Of a stretch of 64,000 nucleotides of DNA, positions 15,200 to 24,742 are shown piece by piece. Both the position numbers and the translations under genes were made by a program. Position 1 is the stretch's first letter. Every line of letters starts with the position of its first letter. Below the pieces are notes generated by a model that worked only from the letters and a program-made list of their open reading frames with translations, was not told where the DNA came from and searched no databases. Location: NCBI GenBank assembly GCA_050485685.1, contig JBJHBW010000017.1:1-64000 (forward strand), written 5' to 3'. This stretch comes from JBJHBP01 sp050485685 (GTDB lineage Bacteria > Pseudomonadota > Gammaproteobacteria > Steroidobacterales > Rariloculaceae).

Positions 15200-16057
15200 C
15201 TACACCAGTGCGCGTTCAAACAGCGCCAGCAGTCGCGACCAGGCCCTTTCGGCTTCGGCCTCGTCATAAACCGGTGAATCGGGAACGCACCAGCCATGCG
15301 CTGCAGGATAGACCTCGATCTCGGCCGGCAGGCCGTTCGTGTCGAAAGTCTCGCGCAGTATGTCTTTCACGTGAGGTTCGCGTTCGTCGTCGTTCTCGGC
15401 CACCGCGATCAGGAAATGCGCGTTCATCTGCGGAATCAGCAGGTGCGGGCTGTCCGGGTTGTCGGTCGCCAGGCCGCCGCCATGGAACGACGCGCCGGCA
15501 CCAATGCGTTCGCGCATCGTGGCTGCGGTGCGCATCACGATAGGTCCGCCCATGCAGTAGCCGGTGGTGCCGATGCGGCGATTGGTGTCGACTGCCGATT
15601 GCTGATCCAGCCAGTTTACGAACGCGGTGGCATCGGTCACATGTGTTTGCGGGTTCAGGCTCTGGGCCAGCGGCATCACCATGTTGCGGATCTCAGGATC
15701 GGCAAAGCTGGCGCCATCCGGAACCACCGGCGACCGCCCGCCGCGATAGAACGGATTGACGGTCAGCACGGAGTAGCCGGACTGGGCGAGCCGCCGGCCC
15801 ATCGTGCGGAAGGTCGGGCGCAGGCCAAGGATGTCGGGCCACACCAGCACCGCGGCGTGCGACCCGCTGCTCGGATGCACGAAGTAGCAGTCGGCCACAC
15901 CGTCGGGCGTGGCGATCTCGACGTCGGATTCGGTCACGTCCTGCGCGTTGGCCACGGGAGGCAGCAGCGCCATCAGCCCGACGCTGGCGGAGGCGGCTCC
16001 GAACTGGCGGCGGGTCATGTATTTCTTCAGATCGTCTTCGAAATGTTGGTCGCACAT
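15200..16057 (-). CDS. Tat-exported dienelactone hydrolase family protein
   Basis: A 285-residue alpha/beta hydrolase. A twin-arginine-type segment (TRRQFG, residues 15-20) precedes a hydrophobic stretch ending VANAQ, so the enzyme should be periplasmic. The nucleophile elbow is GYCMGG with Cys168, the hallmark of dienelactone hydrolases, and the triad is completed by an Asp near 223 (AENDD) and His254 (AAHGWC). The family opens dienelactones in aromatic breakdown, but exported members have few known substrates and no aromatic-degradation genes are nearby. A second start at Met14 (MTRRQFG) is possible and gives a more usual Tat signal length. Confidence 0.87.
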   Translation of the reverse strand: MCDQHFEDDLKKYMTRRQFGAASASVGLMALLPPVANAQDVTESDVEIATPDGVADCYFVHPSSGSHAAVLVWPDILGLRPTFRTMGRRLAQSGYSVLTVNPFYRGGRSPVVPDGASFADPEIRNMVMPLAQSLNPQTHVTDATAFVNWLDQQSAVDTNRRIGTTGYCMGGPIVMRTAATMRERIGAGASFHGGGLATDNPDSPHLLIPQMNAHFLIAVAENDDEREPHVKDILRETFDTNGLPAEIEVYPAAHGWCVPDSPVYDEAEAERAWSRLLALFERALV

Positions 16058-16165
16058 CGGGAGGTTCTCCTGTTCTGCCGTCTCACTGGTTGCCGGGTCG
16101 GCGGCGGGCGTCTTTCCGCGCCCAGTGGCAGACTATACCCAAGACGGGGAAGGCGGGAAGCACGG

Positions 16166-17377
16166 ATGCTGGATCATTCACCAGGCGCGGCGGTCCGGGG
16201 CACCGGTTGGCGGCTGGCCTTTGGCACGACACTGCTGTTTGCGATGGGTGCGGGGACGCTGATGCAGTTCGCGATCGGCGTGCTGGCGCCGTTCCTGACC
16301 GAAGACCTCGCCCTGTCACGAACCCAGTACGGATCGCTGCTGACCGTGTTCTTCGCGGTCGGCGCCGTGGGATCGCTGTTCGCCGGCAGACTGGTGACGC
16401 AGTTTGGTGGGCGGGCCGTCGTGCTGGCGATTTTCTGGCTGTCGGCTGCGGGCCTGGCCGGTATGGGCATCGCCGCGGGCTACAGCACGCTGCTGATTGC
16501 GATCGCCGTGGCAGGCCTTGCCACGGCCCTGATCAATCCCGGCACCAACCAGCTGATCGCCGTGCATCTGCCGCGTGGCGAGCAGGGCGTGATTCTCGGC
16601 ATCAAGCAGTCGGGTGTGCAGCTGGCAGCGGCGGTGGCCGGCGCGCTGCTGCCGGTGGCCGCCGAGGAGTTCGGCTGGCGTATGGCGGTGATGGTCAGTG
16701 CCGGAGTGCTGCTGGCTGGTGTCGCGGCAACCTGGCTGATCGTGCCGCCGCCCGGAGAACGGCGACCGGCGATGGAGAATGCTGACGGTGACGGTGCAGG
16801 CAGTTTCGTCTGGTGGATGACCGGCTACGGGTTTCTGATGGGCGCGGGCGTGGCCGCGGTGCTGGCGTTTGTGGTGCTGTATGCGGTGGAAGTGCTGGAC
16901 TTCAGTCGCACGCGAGCGGGTCTGGTGACGGCATTCATAGGTGCGGTCAGCGTCGTGGCGCGCATCTGGTGGGGCCGGGTTGCGGAGCGCACGATCACGT
17001 CCACCGGGCCCCTGCTGGTGCTGGCGATTCTGTCAGTGATCGGACAGCTGATGATCTGGGGCTCACAGACGACCGGCGAGTGGCTGCTCTGGGTCGGTGC
17101 CGTCGTGTTCGGCGCCTCGGCGGCGTCCTGGAATGCGGCCGGCATGCTGGCGATCGTCCGCGAGATTGCGCCGGAGGCGACAGGTCATGCGACCGGCATC
17201 GTGCAGGCGGCGTTCTACCTCGGACTGCTGGTGTGTCCGCTGCTGTTCGGATGGAGCGTGGATCTGACCGGGCGCTATGACCCCGGCTGGGCTGGCGTCA
17301 CGATTGTATTCATCATTGCGACGGCGATGACGGCGTTGTGGCACATGCAGCACCGTCAGACCGCCGTGCGTCGATAG
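16166..17377 (+). CDS. Major facilitator superfamily transporter
   Basis: A 403-residue membrane protein with about 12 hydrophobic helices. The open frame begins near 15296, but that part is antisense to the hydrolase gene. The ATG at 16166 has a GGGAAG/GCGGGAAG ribosome site just upstream and is followed by a short cytoplasmic lead and the first helix (LAFGTTLLFAMGAG). The wording LTVFFAVGAVGSLFAGRLVTQFGGR fits the helix 2-3 loop signature of the superfamily, with INPGTNQLIA and GIKQSGVQ further on, as in CynX/NimT-like or organic-acid carriers. The substrate is unknown. It precedes the rRNA methyltransferase gene by 61 bases. Confidence 0.85.
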   Translation: MLDHSPGAAVRGTGWRLAFGTTLLFAMGAGTLMQFAIGVLAPFLTEDLALSRTQYGSLLTVFFAVGAVGSLFAGRLVTQFGGRAVVLAIFWLSAAGLAGMGIAAGYSTLLIAIAVAGLATALINPGTNQLIAVHLPRGEQGVILGIKQSGVQLAAAVAGALLPVAAEEFGWRMAVMVSAGVLLAGVAATWLIVPPPGERRPAMENADGDGAGSFVWWMTGYGFLMGAGVAAVLAFVVLYAVEVLDFSRTRAGLVTAFIGAVSVVARIWWGRVAERTITSTGPLLVLAILSVIGQLMIWGSQTTGEWLLWVGAVVFGASAASWNAAGMLAIVREIAPEATGHATGIVQAAFYLGLLVCPLLFGWSVDLTGRYDPGWAGVTIVFIIATAMTALWHMQHRQTAVRR

Positions 17378-17438
17378 CACCGCAACCAGCCGTCCCGGCA
17401 GTTGTCCCTGCACCGGCAGCCATCAGGAGTGAAACAGA

Positions 17439-18707
17439 TTGACTGAACAGAACCCGCAAGGTGCACGAACACGTTCCCGACCCGATCCCCGCTGCGATGC
17501 TCGCGTGACCGAGTGGCCGCAGGCGTGGATTCGCAAGGGCGACCAGATTCGCATTGCTGCCGGTCATCCGTGGATCTACCGACAGATGATCCACCGCCTG
17601 ACCGGCGACCCCGTCGACGGCGAGCCCATCGCGGTGCTGGACGCACGTGGCGGCCTGCTGGGAACCGGTTTATACAACTCCGGTTCGCGCATCCCGGTGC
17701 GTGTGCTGTCACGTCACCCGGAGAAATTTGACCAGCCGTTTTTCGAGCGCCGCCTGCGCGACGCACTGCAGCTGCGCGATCGGTACATGCCTGAAGCGTC
17801 CAGCTATCGCCTGGTGAGCTCCGAGGCGGATTTTCTGAGTGGTCTGATCGTGGATCGCTACGAGGACGTTCTGGTCCTGCAGTTCTCATCGCTGGGCATG
17901 GCCAGGCGTCGTGCAGACATCGTCGATGCACTGATCGCGGTGCTGCAGCCGCGCGCCATCATCGAACGTGGCGACAATCCGGGTCGGCGATTCGAAGGAC
18001 TGCCGGATTCCGGAGGATTGCTGCAGGGTGCCCTCGACGGTGCGGTTGCCGCGCGCATCAACGGCCTGCTGTTCGAAGCCGATGTGATGCATGGCCAGAA
18101 GACGGGCCTCTATCTGGATCAGCAGGGCAACTATCGCGAGCTGGCGTTGCTCGTGGCGCAGCGCAGCGGTGCCAGGGTGCTGGACTGCTTTTCGTTCGCG
18201 GGCGGGTTCGGACTGCATTGCGCGCAAGCCGGCGCAGCACAGGTGCACATGCTGGATCAGAGCGAAGCCGCTATCGGCACGGCACGCCGCAATGCCGCCG
18301 CGAACGGACTCGCCCAGCGCTGCAGCTTCGAAGTGGCGAATGTATTCGACTGGCTCAAGCAGCGTGCCGGTGAGACGTTCGATACGCCGCCGTATGACGT
18401 GGTGATTCTCGATCCGCCGCCATTCGCGCCGAATCGGGCCGCCGTGGCCGGCGCGCTGCGCGGTTACAAGGAGATTCATCTGCGCGCACTGAAGCTGCTC
18501 ACGCCCGGTGGCCTGCTGGCCACCTACTGCTGCTCACACCATGTGGACGCCGGGCTGTTCGCAGAGGTGATTGCGGCCGCGGCGACCGATGCCGGGAAAA
18601 TGCTACGTCGCGTGGCCGTCTGTACGCAGTCGGCGGATCATCCGGTCATCGCCTCGATTCCGGAGACGGAGTATCTGAAGGGATACATCTACGAAGTCGT
18701 GTCCTGA
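17439..18707 (+). CDS. rlmI: Class I SAM-dependent rRNA methyltransferase (RlmI/RlmK family)
   Basis: A 422-residue protein starting at TTG, with AGGAG 9 bases upstream. The N-terminal part is a PUA-like RNA-binding region (AGHPWIYRQM), the middle has the family wording GQKTGLYLDQQGNY, and the C-terminal Rossmann methyltransferase holds LDCFSFAGGFG for SAM and LDPPPFA as the catalytic motif. RlmI methylates cytosine C5 at position 1962 of 23S rRNA in E. coli; other members have different or unknown sites, so the exact target is inferred. The first 20 or so residues before WPQAWIRKGD look unconserved, and the start could be later. It lies tail to tail with the TonB-receptor gene, 14 bases apart. 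Confidence 0.85.
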   Translation: MTEQNPQGARTRSRPDPRCDARVTEWPQAWIRKGDQIRIAAGHPWIYRQMIHRLTGDPVDGEPIAVLDARGGLLGTGLYNSGSRIPVRVLSRHPEKFDQPFFERRLRDALQLRDRYMPEASSYRLVSSEADFLSGLIVDRYEDVLVLQFSSLGMARRRADIVDALIAVLQPRAIIERGDNPGRRFEGLPDSGGLLQGALDGAVAARINGLLFEADVMHGQKTGLYLDQQGNYRELALLVAQRSGARVLDCFSFAGGFGLHCAQAGAAQVHMLDQSEAAIGTARRNAAANGLAQRCSFEVANVFDWLKQRAGETFDTPPYDVVILDPPPFAPNRAAVAGALRGYKEIHLRALKLLTPGGLLATYCCSHHVDAGLFAEVIAAAATDAGKMLRRVAVCTQSADHPVIASIPETEYLKGYIYEVVS

Positions 18708-18721
18708 CGGTCACAGTCGGC

Positions 18722-21505
18722 TCAGAAGTTCACAGTCAGTCGCGCATACAGGATCCGTCCGCGCGGATCATGGACTTTGGAGTCGTAACCGCCGTTGGTG
18801 GCAACCGAAGGTGGATCCTGGTTCGTGAGGTTGATACCGCCAATACTCAGTGTCGGTGTGATGACGCCACTGAAGCGGTAGCTGTACTGTGCATCCAGTG
18901 TCGTGAAGCTGGCTATGCGGGTGAAAGCCTCGGGACCTGCGCCGGCTGCGACCTCATCGTTGTTGTAGGAGTCGATATGGCGCACGACGAGGTTCGCGCC
19001 GTGATTGCCCAGCTGCCAGTTCATGGAGGCGTTCAGGCGCCAGCGCGGCGATGATGTTGCGAAGTTCGCGAAGTTGCGTCGTCCGGCGCCGTCGATCCGG
19101 CCGGCCTGCGGATCGTCCAGATCGTAGGACATGATTCGCGTGCCGTTCAGCCCGAAGCGGAAGCTGCCCGCATCACGGGTGAACAGGTTGTAGCGCATGG
19201 ACAGGTCCACGCCGTCAGTATCCAGCGAGGACGCATTGTCGTAATACGACAGCACGCGCAGCAGCAACCCGGTGCCGGGATCGCGTATCACCTGGCTCTG
19301 CGCTGCCTCGTCACCGGCCGCGGCGGCATTCAGCAGCGCCTGCGGATTCTGCTGGATCAGCACGTCGCTGTAGCGGAATGACCAGTAGTCCAGGCCGAGT
19401 TCCAGCTGATCGGTGGCCGCCCAGGTGATGCCCACATTGCGAATGTCGGCTTCCTCCGGTCGCAGCGGTGAACCGTCCGGATCCGGCTGCGTGCGCACGG
19501 GGAAGAACTGCGCCGTGCCCACATTCGGGTCGGTCAGCTGCGCGAGCGTAGTCTGCGTACCGAAGGTCTGGAACATGGAAGGCGCACGAAATGCGGTGCC
19601 TATCGAGGCCCGGACGGAGACGCCGAGTGACGGCCGCCAAAGCATCGTGGCCTTGGGGTCTGTGGATCGCACGCCGCCGCCGTAATTTTCGCGTCGCGCC
19701 GCCAGCTGCAGATCCACGGTTTCGCTCAGCGGCAGGGCCAGTTCGGCGAACACTGCATTGACGTTGCGGTCGTCGGAGAAATCGGGGTTGCCGATCAGGA
19801 ACATGTAGTTGTCGTTGTTGGCCTGTTCGTCGTACTCGTAGCGTATGCTTTCGTCCCTGTGCTGCACGCCTATCGCAACGCCTATCGGGCCGCCGCGAAG
19901 ATCGCCGTACAGTGCCGATGCCACGGCTCCGGCGGTGAGCAGTTCCGTGCGTGCGTGAATCTGCTCTGTGCCCAGCAGGTGGTCGTAAAGCGATGCTGAG
20001 TTGACCGTGCCGGTACCGGTCAGGGCGCTGCCGAAGGGATTGAAGTACTGGCAGGCGCCAGCACCGGGCGTGCCGGTCTGAGGATCGCAGTCCGCGCCGC
20101 CGAAGCCGTTCATGGCCAGCGCCAAGCGGTCGCTGAGCACATCTTCGGCCTCGATGAAGATCTTGTTCCCGCTCCACTGCAGGTCGGCATCCCAGCGCCA
20201 GCGCGGTCCGGCCTGGCCGCTGAGTGCAAACGCGACCCGCTGCGTGTCCGAATTGTGCGTGCTGGGGCTGGACGGTCCCGCAGGTCCGATCAGGCGGCCG
20301 ATGAAGAGCACGTCGGTGCCGAACGGATTGTCGGGATGCGTGGCCGATACGCCCGGGAACTGGGCAAACGGAAAACTCGGTGAATTATTGCGTTCCGCGC
20401 GGTTGTTGACCGCGTGCATTTCGATGCGGCCGTTCAGGGTGTCGCTGAAGCGGTGTGTCAGTTCCAGATAGCCGGCGGCACGGGTTTCCCTGGGGACGAT
20501 CGTGTAGTAATCGCCGAAATCGAACTGGCACAGGCCGATGTCGATCGCGCCGCCTGGAGATGGCACGGAGACAGCGATATCCGGCACGATCTTCGGGTCC
20601 TGGGCCGCGAGTGCGGTACATGCCGGGTCCGCGAAGACCGGCGGACTGGCGCCCGGGACCGCCGGCAGGCCAAGCTGCGGCTGAACGAAATCGGCAACGC
20701 CATTGCCGTCGCTGTCGAAAGCAGCCGTCCATACCGACTGGTATGCCGGATTGCCGGGCAGCGACGGCACCAGGAACGAGCCGGGATTGCCGGCCTGGCT
20801 GACATCGATGCCAGGTCCCGATAACCGCCGGTCGCGTGTCGTGAGCGGATCTCGGTCCAGATAGTTGAATGCGAACAGCAGGCCGGTGCGATTGCTGCCG
20901 GTGCCTACCAGAGCGCTGAACTGCAGATCGTCCTGTGGGTGATCGTGTACGGTCTGAGCGTCCAGCGAGAATTCGAAACCGCGAAAGTCGGTGCGCGTGA
21001 TGTAGTTGACGACACCGGCAACAGCCTCTGATCCGTAGAGCGCCGCAGCCCCGTCCTTCAGCACTTCGACACGGTCGAACGCGATCATCGGCGGCAGCGA
21101 TGACAGGTCCACGAAATTTTCACCGCGATCGGTAGTGACGGCGCTCGCTGTCTGGCGCCTGCCGTTCAGCAGCACGAGCGTTGAACTGACGCCCAGACCG
21201 CGCAGATTGACGTTGCTGGTGCCGGTCGTGAGGTTCTGCGTGAAAGCGTCGGGGTTGTTCTGTGAGCCGGTATTGATGGTCAGCGAATCGGTGATTTCAC
21301 TGAGTCGGGCTGCGCCACTGGTGTCGATTTCCTCGCGGTCCACCACCACCAGCGGTGAGGGCGAATCGAACTGCGACGGTCGGCGAATATAGGTACCGGT
21401 GACGACTATTTCCTCCACGACGGGTTGCGGTTGCGCCAGCGTGGTGACGGGCGCGAGCAGAGTGCCGGGAATGAACAGCAATGCTGCAGATCGACGTTGT
21501 TTCAT
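18722..21505 (-). CDS. TonB-dependent outer-membrane receptor
   Basis: A 927-residue receptor. It has a signal peptide ending TLAQ, a TonB box-like EEIVVTGTYI near residue 31, a plug domain (NVNLRGLGVSSTLVLLNGRR, DRVEVLKDGAAALYGSEAVAGVV) and a long barrel ending YARLTVNF, with the aromatic last residue used for barrel insertion. The ligand is unknown; such receptors in marine and soil Gammaproteobacteria import siderophores, cobalamin, sugars or peptides. It begins 30 bases after the lipoprotein-lipase gene on the same strand, so the two are probably one operon and the ligand may be a lipid-derived or ester-linked compound. That link is inference. Confidence 0.93.
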   Translation of the reverse strand: MKQRRSAALLFIPGTLLAPVTTLAQPQPVVEEIVVTGTYIRRPSQFDSPSPLVVVDREEIDTSGAARLSEITDSLTINTGSQNNPDAFTQNLTTGTSNVNLRGLGVSSTLVLLNGRRQTASAVTTDRGENFVDLSSLPPMIAFDRVEVLKDGAAALYGSEAVAGVVNYITRTDFRGFEFSLDAQTVHDHPQDDLQFSALVGTGSNRTGLLFAFNYLDRDPLTTRDRRLSGPGIDVSQAGNPGSFLVPSLPGNPAYQSVWTAAFDSDGNGVADFVQPQLGLPAVPGASPPVFADPACTALAAQDPKIVPDIAVSVPSPGGAIDIGLCQFDFGDYYTIVPRETRAAGYLELTHRFSDTLNGRIEMHAVNNRAERNNSPSFPFAQFPGVSATHPDNPFGTDVLFIGRLIGPAGPSSPSTHNSDTQRVAFALSGQAGPRWRWDADLQWSGNKIFIEAEDVLSDRLALAMNGFGGADCDPQTGTPGAGACQYFNPFGSALTGTGTVNSASLYDHLLGTEQIHARTELLTAGAVASALYGDLRGGPIGVAIGVQHRDESIRYEYDEQANNDNYMFLIGNPDFSDDRNVNAVFAELALPLSETVDLQLAARRENYGGGVRSTDPKATMLWRPSLGVSVRASIGTAFRAPSMFQTFGTQTTLAQLTDPNVGTAQFFPVRTQPDPDGSPLRPEEADIRNVGITWAATDQLELGLDYWSFRYSDVLIQQNPQALLNAAAAGDEAAQSQVIRDPGTGLLLRVLSYYDNASSLDTDGVDLSMRYNLFTRDAGSFRFGLNGTRIMSYDLDDPQAGRIDGAGRRNFANFATSSPRWRLNASMNWQLGNHGANLVVRHIDSYNNDEVAAGAGPEAFTRIASFTTLDAQYSYRFSGVITPTLSIGGINLTNQDPPSVATNGGYDSKVHDPRGRILYARLTVNF

Positions 21506-21535
21506 CGTCGTGCTCCTGAAAATTCGCTGGCGGCC

Positions 21536-23530
21536 CTATTCGACCACACTGGTATTGTTGATCTGTATGACCGTGCCTGCGGATGCCGCGAATGTGACGG
21601 TCTGCTGCTGCATTTCCACTGTGGTGGCCAGGTCTGCGGAAGGGTCGATCAGCGACCCATGCGCACCGGCGGTGAATCGAACGATTCCGCTGACGGTGTC
21701 AGGCGGCACGGTTGCCGTGGTCTCGCTGATCGACGCCAGGCCCCACAGTGATGCGATGTGATCTGTGGGATCGTTGGGGACCGTCGTGTCGCCGATCACC
21801 GAGAATACATGCAGCGGCTGGTTGGCCGCCGCGGTCGCGACATAGTTGGTGGGTTCCACCGGATCGATCACGGTCTGCAGATCGCGCACGAAATTGCTGA
21901 AATTGGCCGTGCCAGCGGCCAGTCCCTGTGCGGCCAGTCCCTGACGAATGGGTTCGCCGAAGGTGACGGCTTCGGGATCGGTCAGGAATGAAGTCCAGGG
22001 ACCCGCGGGATTCGCCAGTGTGGCGGTGACCAGCGGCGGCTCCATGCCCAGAAATACGCCGCTGATGATGCTGCCCAGCGACATCGCGACGAAGTGGATG
22101 CGGTTGCCGTCCAGATCCTGCCCGGCCAGGCCGTCAGGGACGGAGATGTCGGGAATGGTGTGCGTCAGGTGCAGCAGGTCGGATACGGCCTGACGAATGT
22201 GGTCCCGCGCGTTCAGCGGATTCTGCAGATTGAGGATCTGCCAGCCATTGTCTATCTGTCCGTCCGGTATGAATACGCCGGTGGCGCCGACATTGTCCAT
22301 GTTGAAGTGGCGCTCGTTGTTACCCAGCGGATGCCCCGGGCCCTGATAGAACGGGCTCTCGATATCAGTCACGCCATGCAGGGGGAGATCGATGGCAATC
22401 ACGGCAAACCCCGCCTGGGCAAATGCGTCGGCGACGCCCAGCATCACGGTGCGGTTCAGCGTGATGCCATGCTGAAAGATCGCAACCGGCCAGCCGTCCG
22501 CAGGTCTGCTGTGGCCGCTGTCTTCGTTCGGCAGTGTGAGCAGCAGTGGAATGCGCATGTCAGGGACGCGGACCAGCGGCACGGGATTGGCGACATTCGG
22601 TGGCCGGAACTCGTTGTTGATCCAGACACTGTCCAGGGGCAGGGCAGGGTCGCCGAAGTAGGGCACCTCGATATAGCCGACATACAGATCGGCCAGGCCC
22701 GCCAGGCCAAGGCCCAGTTGCCCGGTGTTGAGATTCGTGGGTGCCAGGGCCGTCGCCGTTGGACTCACGTCGGAGGCGACCGCCTCCAGCACGTCGCCGA
22801 CTGATTGCGTCAGCATGGTCCACGCGCTGACGACCGCATCGCCGGGCAGGCCAAGCTGGGCGACAGCCGCGTCGATCAGCGGTGTGATCGCCGGGAAAAG
22901 CGGATCCAGCTGCGGAGCACCGGGGACGCTGTCCAGTCCCGCCAGATGCGCGTCGCGCACGGCGCGAAAGATCGTGTCCGGCGCTGCGGTTGTGCCGAAC
23001 GTACTCTGAACGCCGCTGGTGATGATGAATGCATAACGGGTTCGAGGCGCCAGAGGCATAAGCGGCACGATCTCCAGCGCCGCATCGCCAGCCGTCGCCG
23101 CCACGCGCAGTTTGTAGTGCAGCCCCGGCACCAGCGGCTGCCCGTTGGTAACATCGAGCACGAACACGTTCTCGCTGCCGGTGGGCGCGGCCAGCGGGTT
23201 GAACGGGACCAGCGAGTCGCGATCCAGCGGGGCGTTGAAAGGCGCACTGATCACCGCGGTGGTGGAGAATCCGTCCAGTGTGTTCAGTGCCTGGGCCAGC
23301 GGGCTGGTCACCCTGACCGGCACCTGGAGCTGCAGGCCGGTGGGGTTGTACAGGTCGCTGGGGTAGGGCACCACGTCCACCGGCGGCGCATACAGGGCCA
23401 CGAACCCCTGGCCATCCGCCGGCGGCGGCGCGGCAAAGCTGGTGGGCTCGGGCCCGCGCGAAGTTCCGGTTTCGCAGCCGCTTACGATGAGCAGGACTGC
23501 GACGCTGAGCAGTGTGGTTAGTGTTCGCAC
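21536..23530 (-). CDS. Surface lipoprotein lipase, VolA / Pla-1/cef-like
   Basis: A 664-residue lipoprotein (lipobox VSGC, Cys19). Its first half, with LYAPPVDVVPYPSDLY and the repeated FNAPLDRDSL wording, resembles the bacterial virulence-factor lipase N-terminal domain; the second half is an alpha/beta hydrolase (VAIFQHGITLNR as oxyanion region). The nucleophile elbow reads AMSLGS with Ser near 483, so the first Gly of GxSxG is Ala. Asp in GDTTVPND (about 575) and His in GAHGSL (about 623) complete the triad. VolA of Vibrio is a surface lysophospholipase lipoprotein encoded with a fatty-acid importer. Here the partner in the operon is a TonB receptor. Function as a lipase or esterase is likely, substrate unknown. 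Confidence 0.8.
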   Translation of the reverse strand: MRTLTTLLSVAVLLIVSGCETGTSRGPEPTSFAAPPPADGQGFVALYAPPVDVVPYPSDLYNPTGLQLQVPVRVTSPLAQALNTLDGFSTTAVISAPFNAPLDRDSLVPFNPLAAPTGSENVFVLDVTNGQPLVPGLHYKLRVAATAGDAALEIVPLMPLAPRTRYAFIITSGVQSTFGTTAAPDTIFRAVRDAHLAGLDSVPGAPQLDPLFPAITPLIDAAVAQLGLPGDAVVSAWTMLTQSVGDVLEAVASDVSPTATALAPTNLNTGQLGLGLAGLADLYVGYIEVPYFGDPALPLDSVWINNEFRPPNVANPVPLVRVPDMRIPLLLTLPNEDSGHSRPADGWPVAIFQHGITLNRTVMLGVADAFAQAGFAVIAIDLPLHGVTDIESPFYQGPGHPLGNNERHFNMDNVGATGVFIPDGQIDNGWQILNLQNPLNARDHIRQAVSDLLHLTHTIPDISVPDGLAGQDLDGNRIHFVAMSLGSIISGVFLGMEPPLVTATLANPAGPWTSFLTDPEAVTFGEPIRQGLAAQGLAAGTANFSNFVRDLQTVIDPVEPTNYVATAAANQPLHVFSVIGDTTVPNDPTDHIASLWGLASISETTATVPPDTVSGIVRFTAGAHGSLIDPSADLATTVEMQQQTVTFAASAGTVIQINNTSVVE

Positions 23531-23636
23531 CGTTGCTGTGCTCCTCGGTCGTCGTAATGTTCCCGCCCGAACGGGGTGCTACCTGATAATAGGAAAATTC
23601 TCCGCCGTTGGCATCCCGCGAAACTCCGTATTCCTG

Positions 23637-23645
23637 TGCTATAGA
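23637..23645 (+). promoter_or_regulatory. Extended -10 promoter of ddl
   Basis: TG-C-TATAGA forms an extended -10 element 47 bases before the ddl start. No -35 with normal spacing was seen, which is usual for extended -10 promoters. It lies in the 161-base divergent region between the lipase and ddl genes. Confidence 0.45.
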
Positions 23646-23691
23646 ATGCCGGTTGTTTCGCGACAGCCCTGGGCAGGGTCCGGAGCCGGTT

Positions 23692-24681
23692 TTGAAGATT
23701 GCAGTACTGTTTGGCGGCGACAGCATGGAACGCGACGTGTCGGTCGCCAGTGCTGCACAGGTGGTGGCGGCGCTGCGCAGGCGTGGCCACGACGTCGTTG
23801 CCGTCGATGCATTGAGCGGTGCACTGGATGCGTCGCAGGAGAGCCATGCGCTGCAGCCGCGCATTGCGCCGTTGCCGCCCGACCGGACCACACGCACTGG
23901 TCTTCCTCGCGGACTGCTGGTTCCGGAAGTGCTCGCGGCAGACCTGGTCTTTATCGCGCTGCACGGCACGACCGGCGAAGACGGCACGCTGCAGGGACTC
24001 TACGATCTGGCTGATGTGCGCTATACGGGCAGCGGCACGCTGGGCTCGGCGCTGGGATGGGACAAGGACGTTGCCAAGCGGCTGTTTCGTGCCGCCGGCG
24101 TGTCGACACCGGACTGGCTGATGGCGCCGGCCACCGCCGAGCAGGTGAGTGAAACCCTGAGCTTCCCGGTCATCGTCAAACCCAATGGTCAGGGGTCCAC
24201 GGTGGGGCTGACCATGGTCACTGAGCCTGCCGGCCTCGACGATGCGATTGCGCTCGCATCGCGCTTCGATGACGAAGTGATGATTGAGCGCTATGTCGCC
24301 GGCCGTGAATTGACAGTGGGCATACTCGATGGCCAGCCGCTTGAGGTCGGCGAGATCATTCCGTTCAGCGGTCCGATATTCGACTACGCCGCCAAGTACC
24401 AGCAGGGTGGTGCGCAGGAAATCTTTCCGGCCGTGATCACCGACGAACAGCGGGTTGCGGTGCAGGAACTTGGTCTGGCCGCGCACCGATGCCTGAAGCT
24501 GGCAAGCTACAGTCGCGTCGATTTTCGCATGGATGAGGCGGGCCGCTTCTGGTGTCTTGAGGTCAACACGCTGCCCGGCCTGTCGGCGGGCAGCCTGCTG
24601 CCGCAGTCGGCGCGCGCCTGTGGTATCAGTTTCGAGGAGTTGTGCGAGCGCATTGCCCTTGGCGGTTCGCGGCGTACGTGA
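23692..24681 (+). CDS. ddl: D-alanine--D-alanine ligase
   Basis: Joins two D-alanines with ATP to make the dipeptide used in peptidoglycan precursors, in the cytoplasm. The frame is open from 23608, but the conserved start is the TTG at 23692 (MKIAVLFGGDSMERDVS), with GGAG 6 bases upstream, giving 329 residues. The ATP-grasp fold shows LHGTTGEDGTLQG, FPVIVKPNGQGSTVG, GRELTVGIL and the metal-binding EVNTLPGL near the C terminus. The gene is on its own and not in a division/cell-wall cluster, so it may be the second ddl of the cell. Family length is 300-370 residues, so it looks complete. Confidence 0.94.
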   Translation: MKIAVLFGGDSMERDVSVASAAQVVAALRRRGHDVVAVDALSGALDASQESHALQPRIAPLPPDRTTRTGLPRGLLVPEVLAADLVFIALHGTTGEDGTLQGLYDLADVRYTGSGTLGSALGWDKDVAKRLFRAAGVSTPDWLMAPATAEQVSETLSFPVIVKPNGQGSTVGLTMVTEPAGLDDAIALASRFDDEVMIERYVAGRELTVGILDGQPLEVGEIIPFSGPIFDYAAKYQQGGAQEIFPAVITDEQRVAVQELGLAAHRCLKLASYSRVDFRMDEAGRFWCLEVNTLPGLSAGSLLPQSARACGISFEELCERIALGGSRRT

Positions 24682-24742
24682 GACTGTGCGACACTTTTTC
24701 CTATGACTCCGTTCAACGTTCTGCAGGGAGACTTTTCAGTCC

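Noticed and set aside
15296..16165. 290-codon N-terminal extension of the MFS frame
   Set aside because: It is antisense to the dienelactone hydrolase, and the transporter has its own ATG and ribosome site at 16166.
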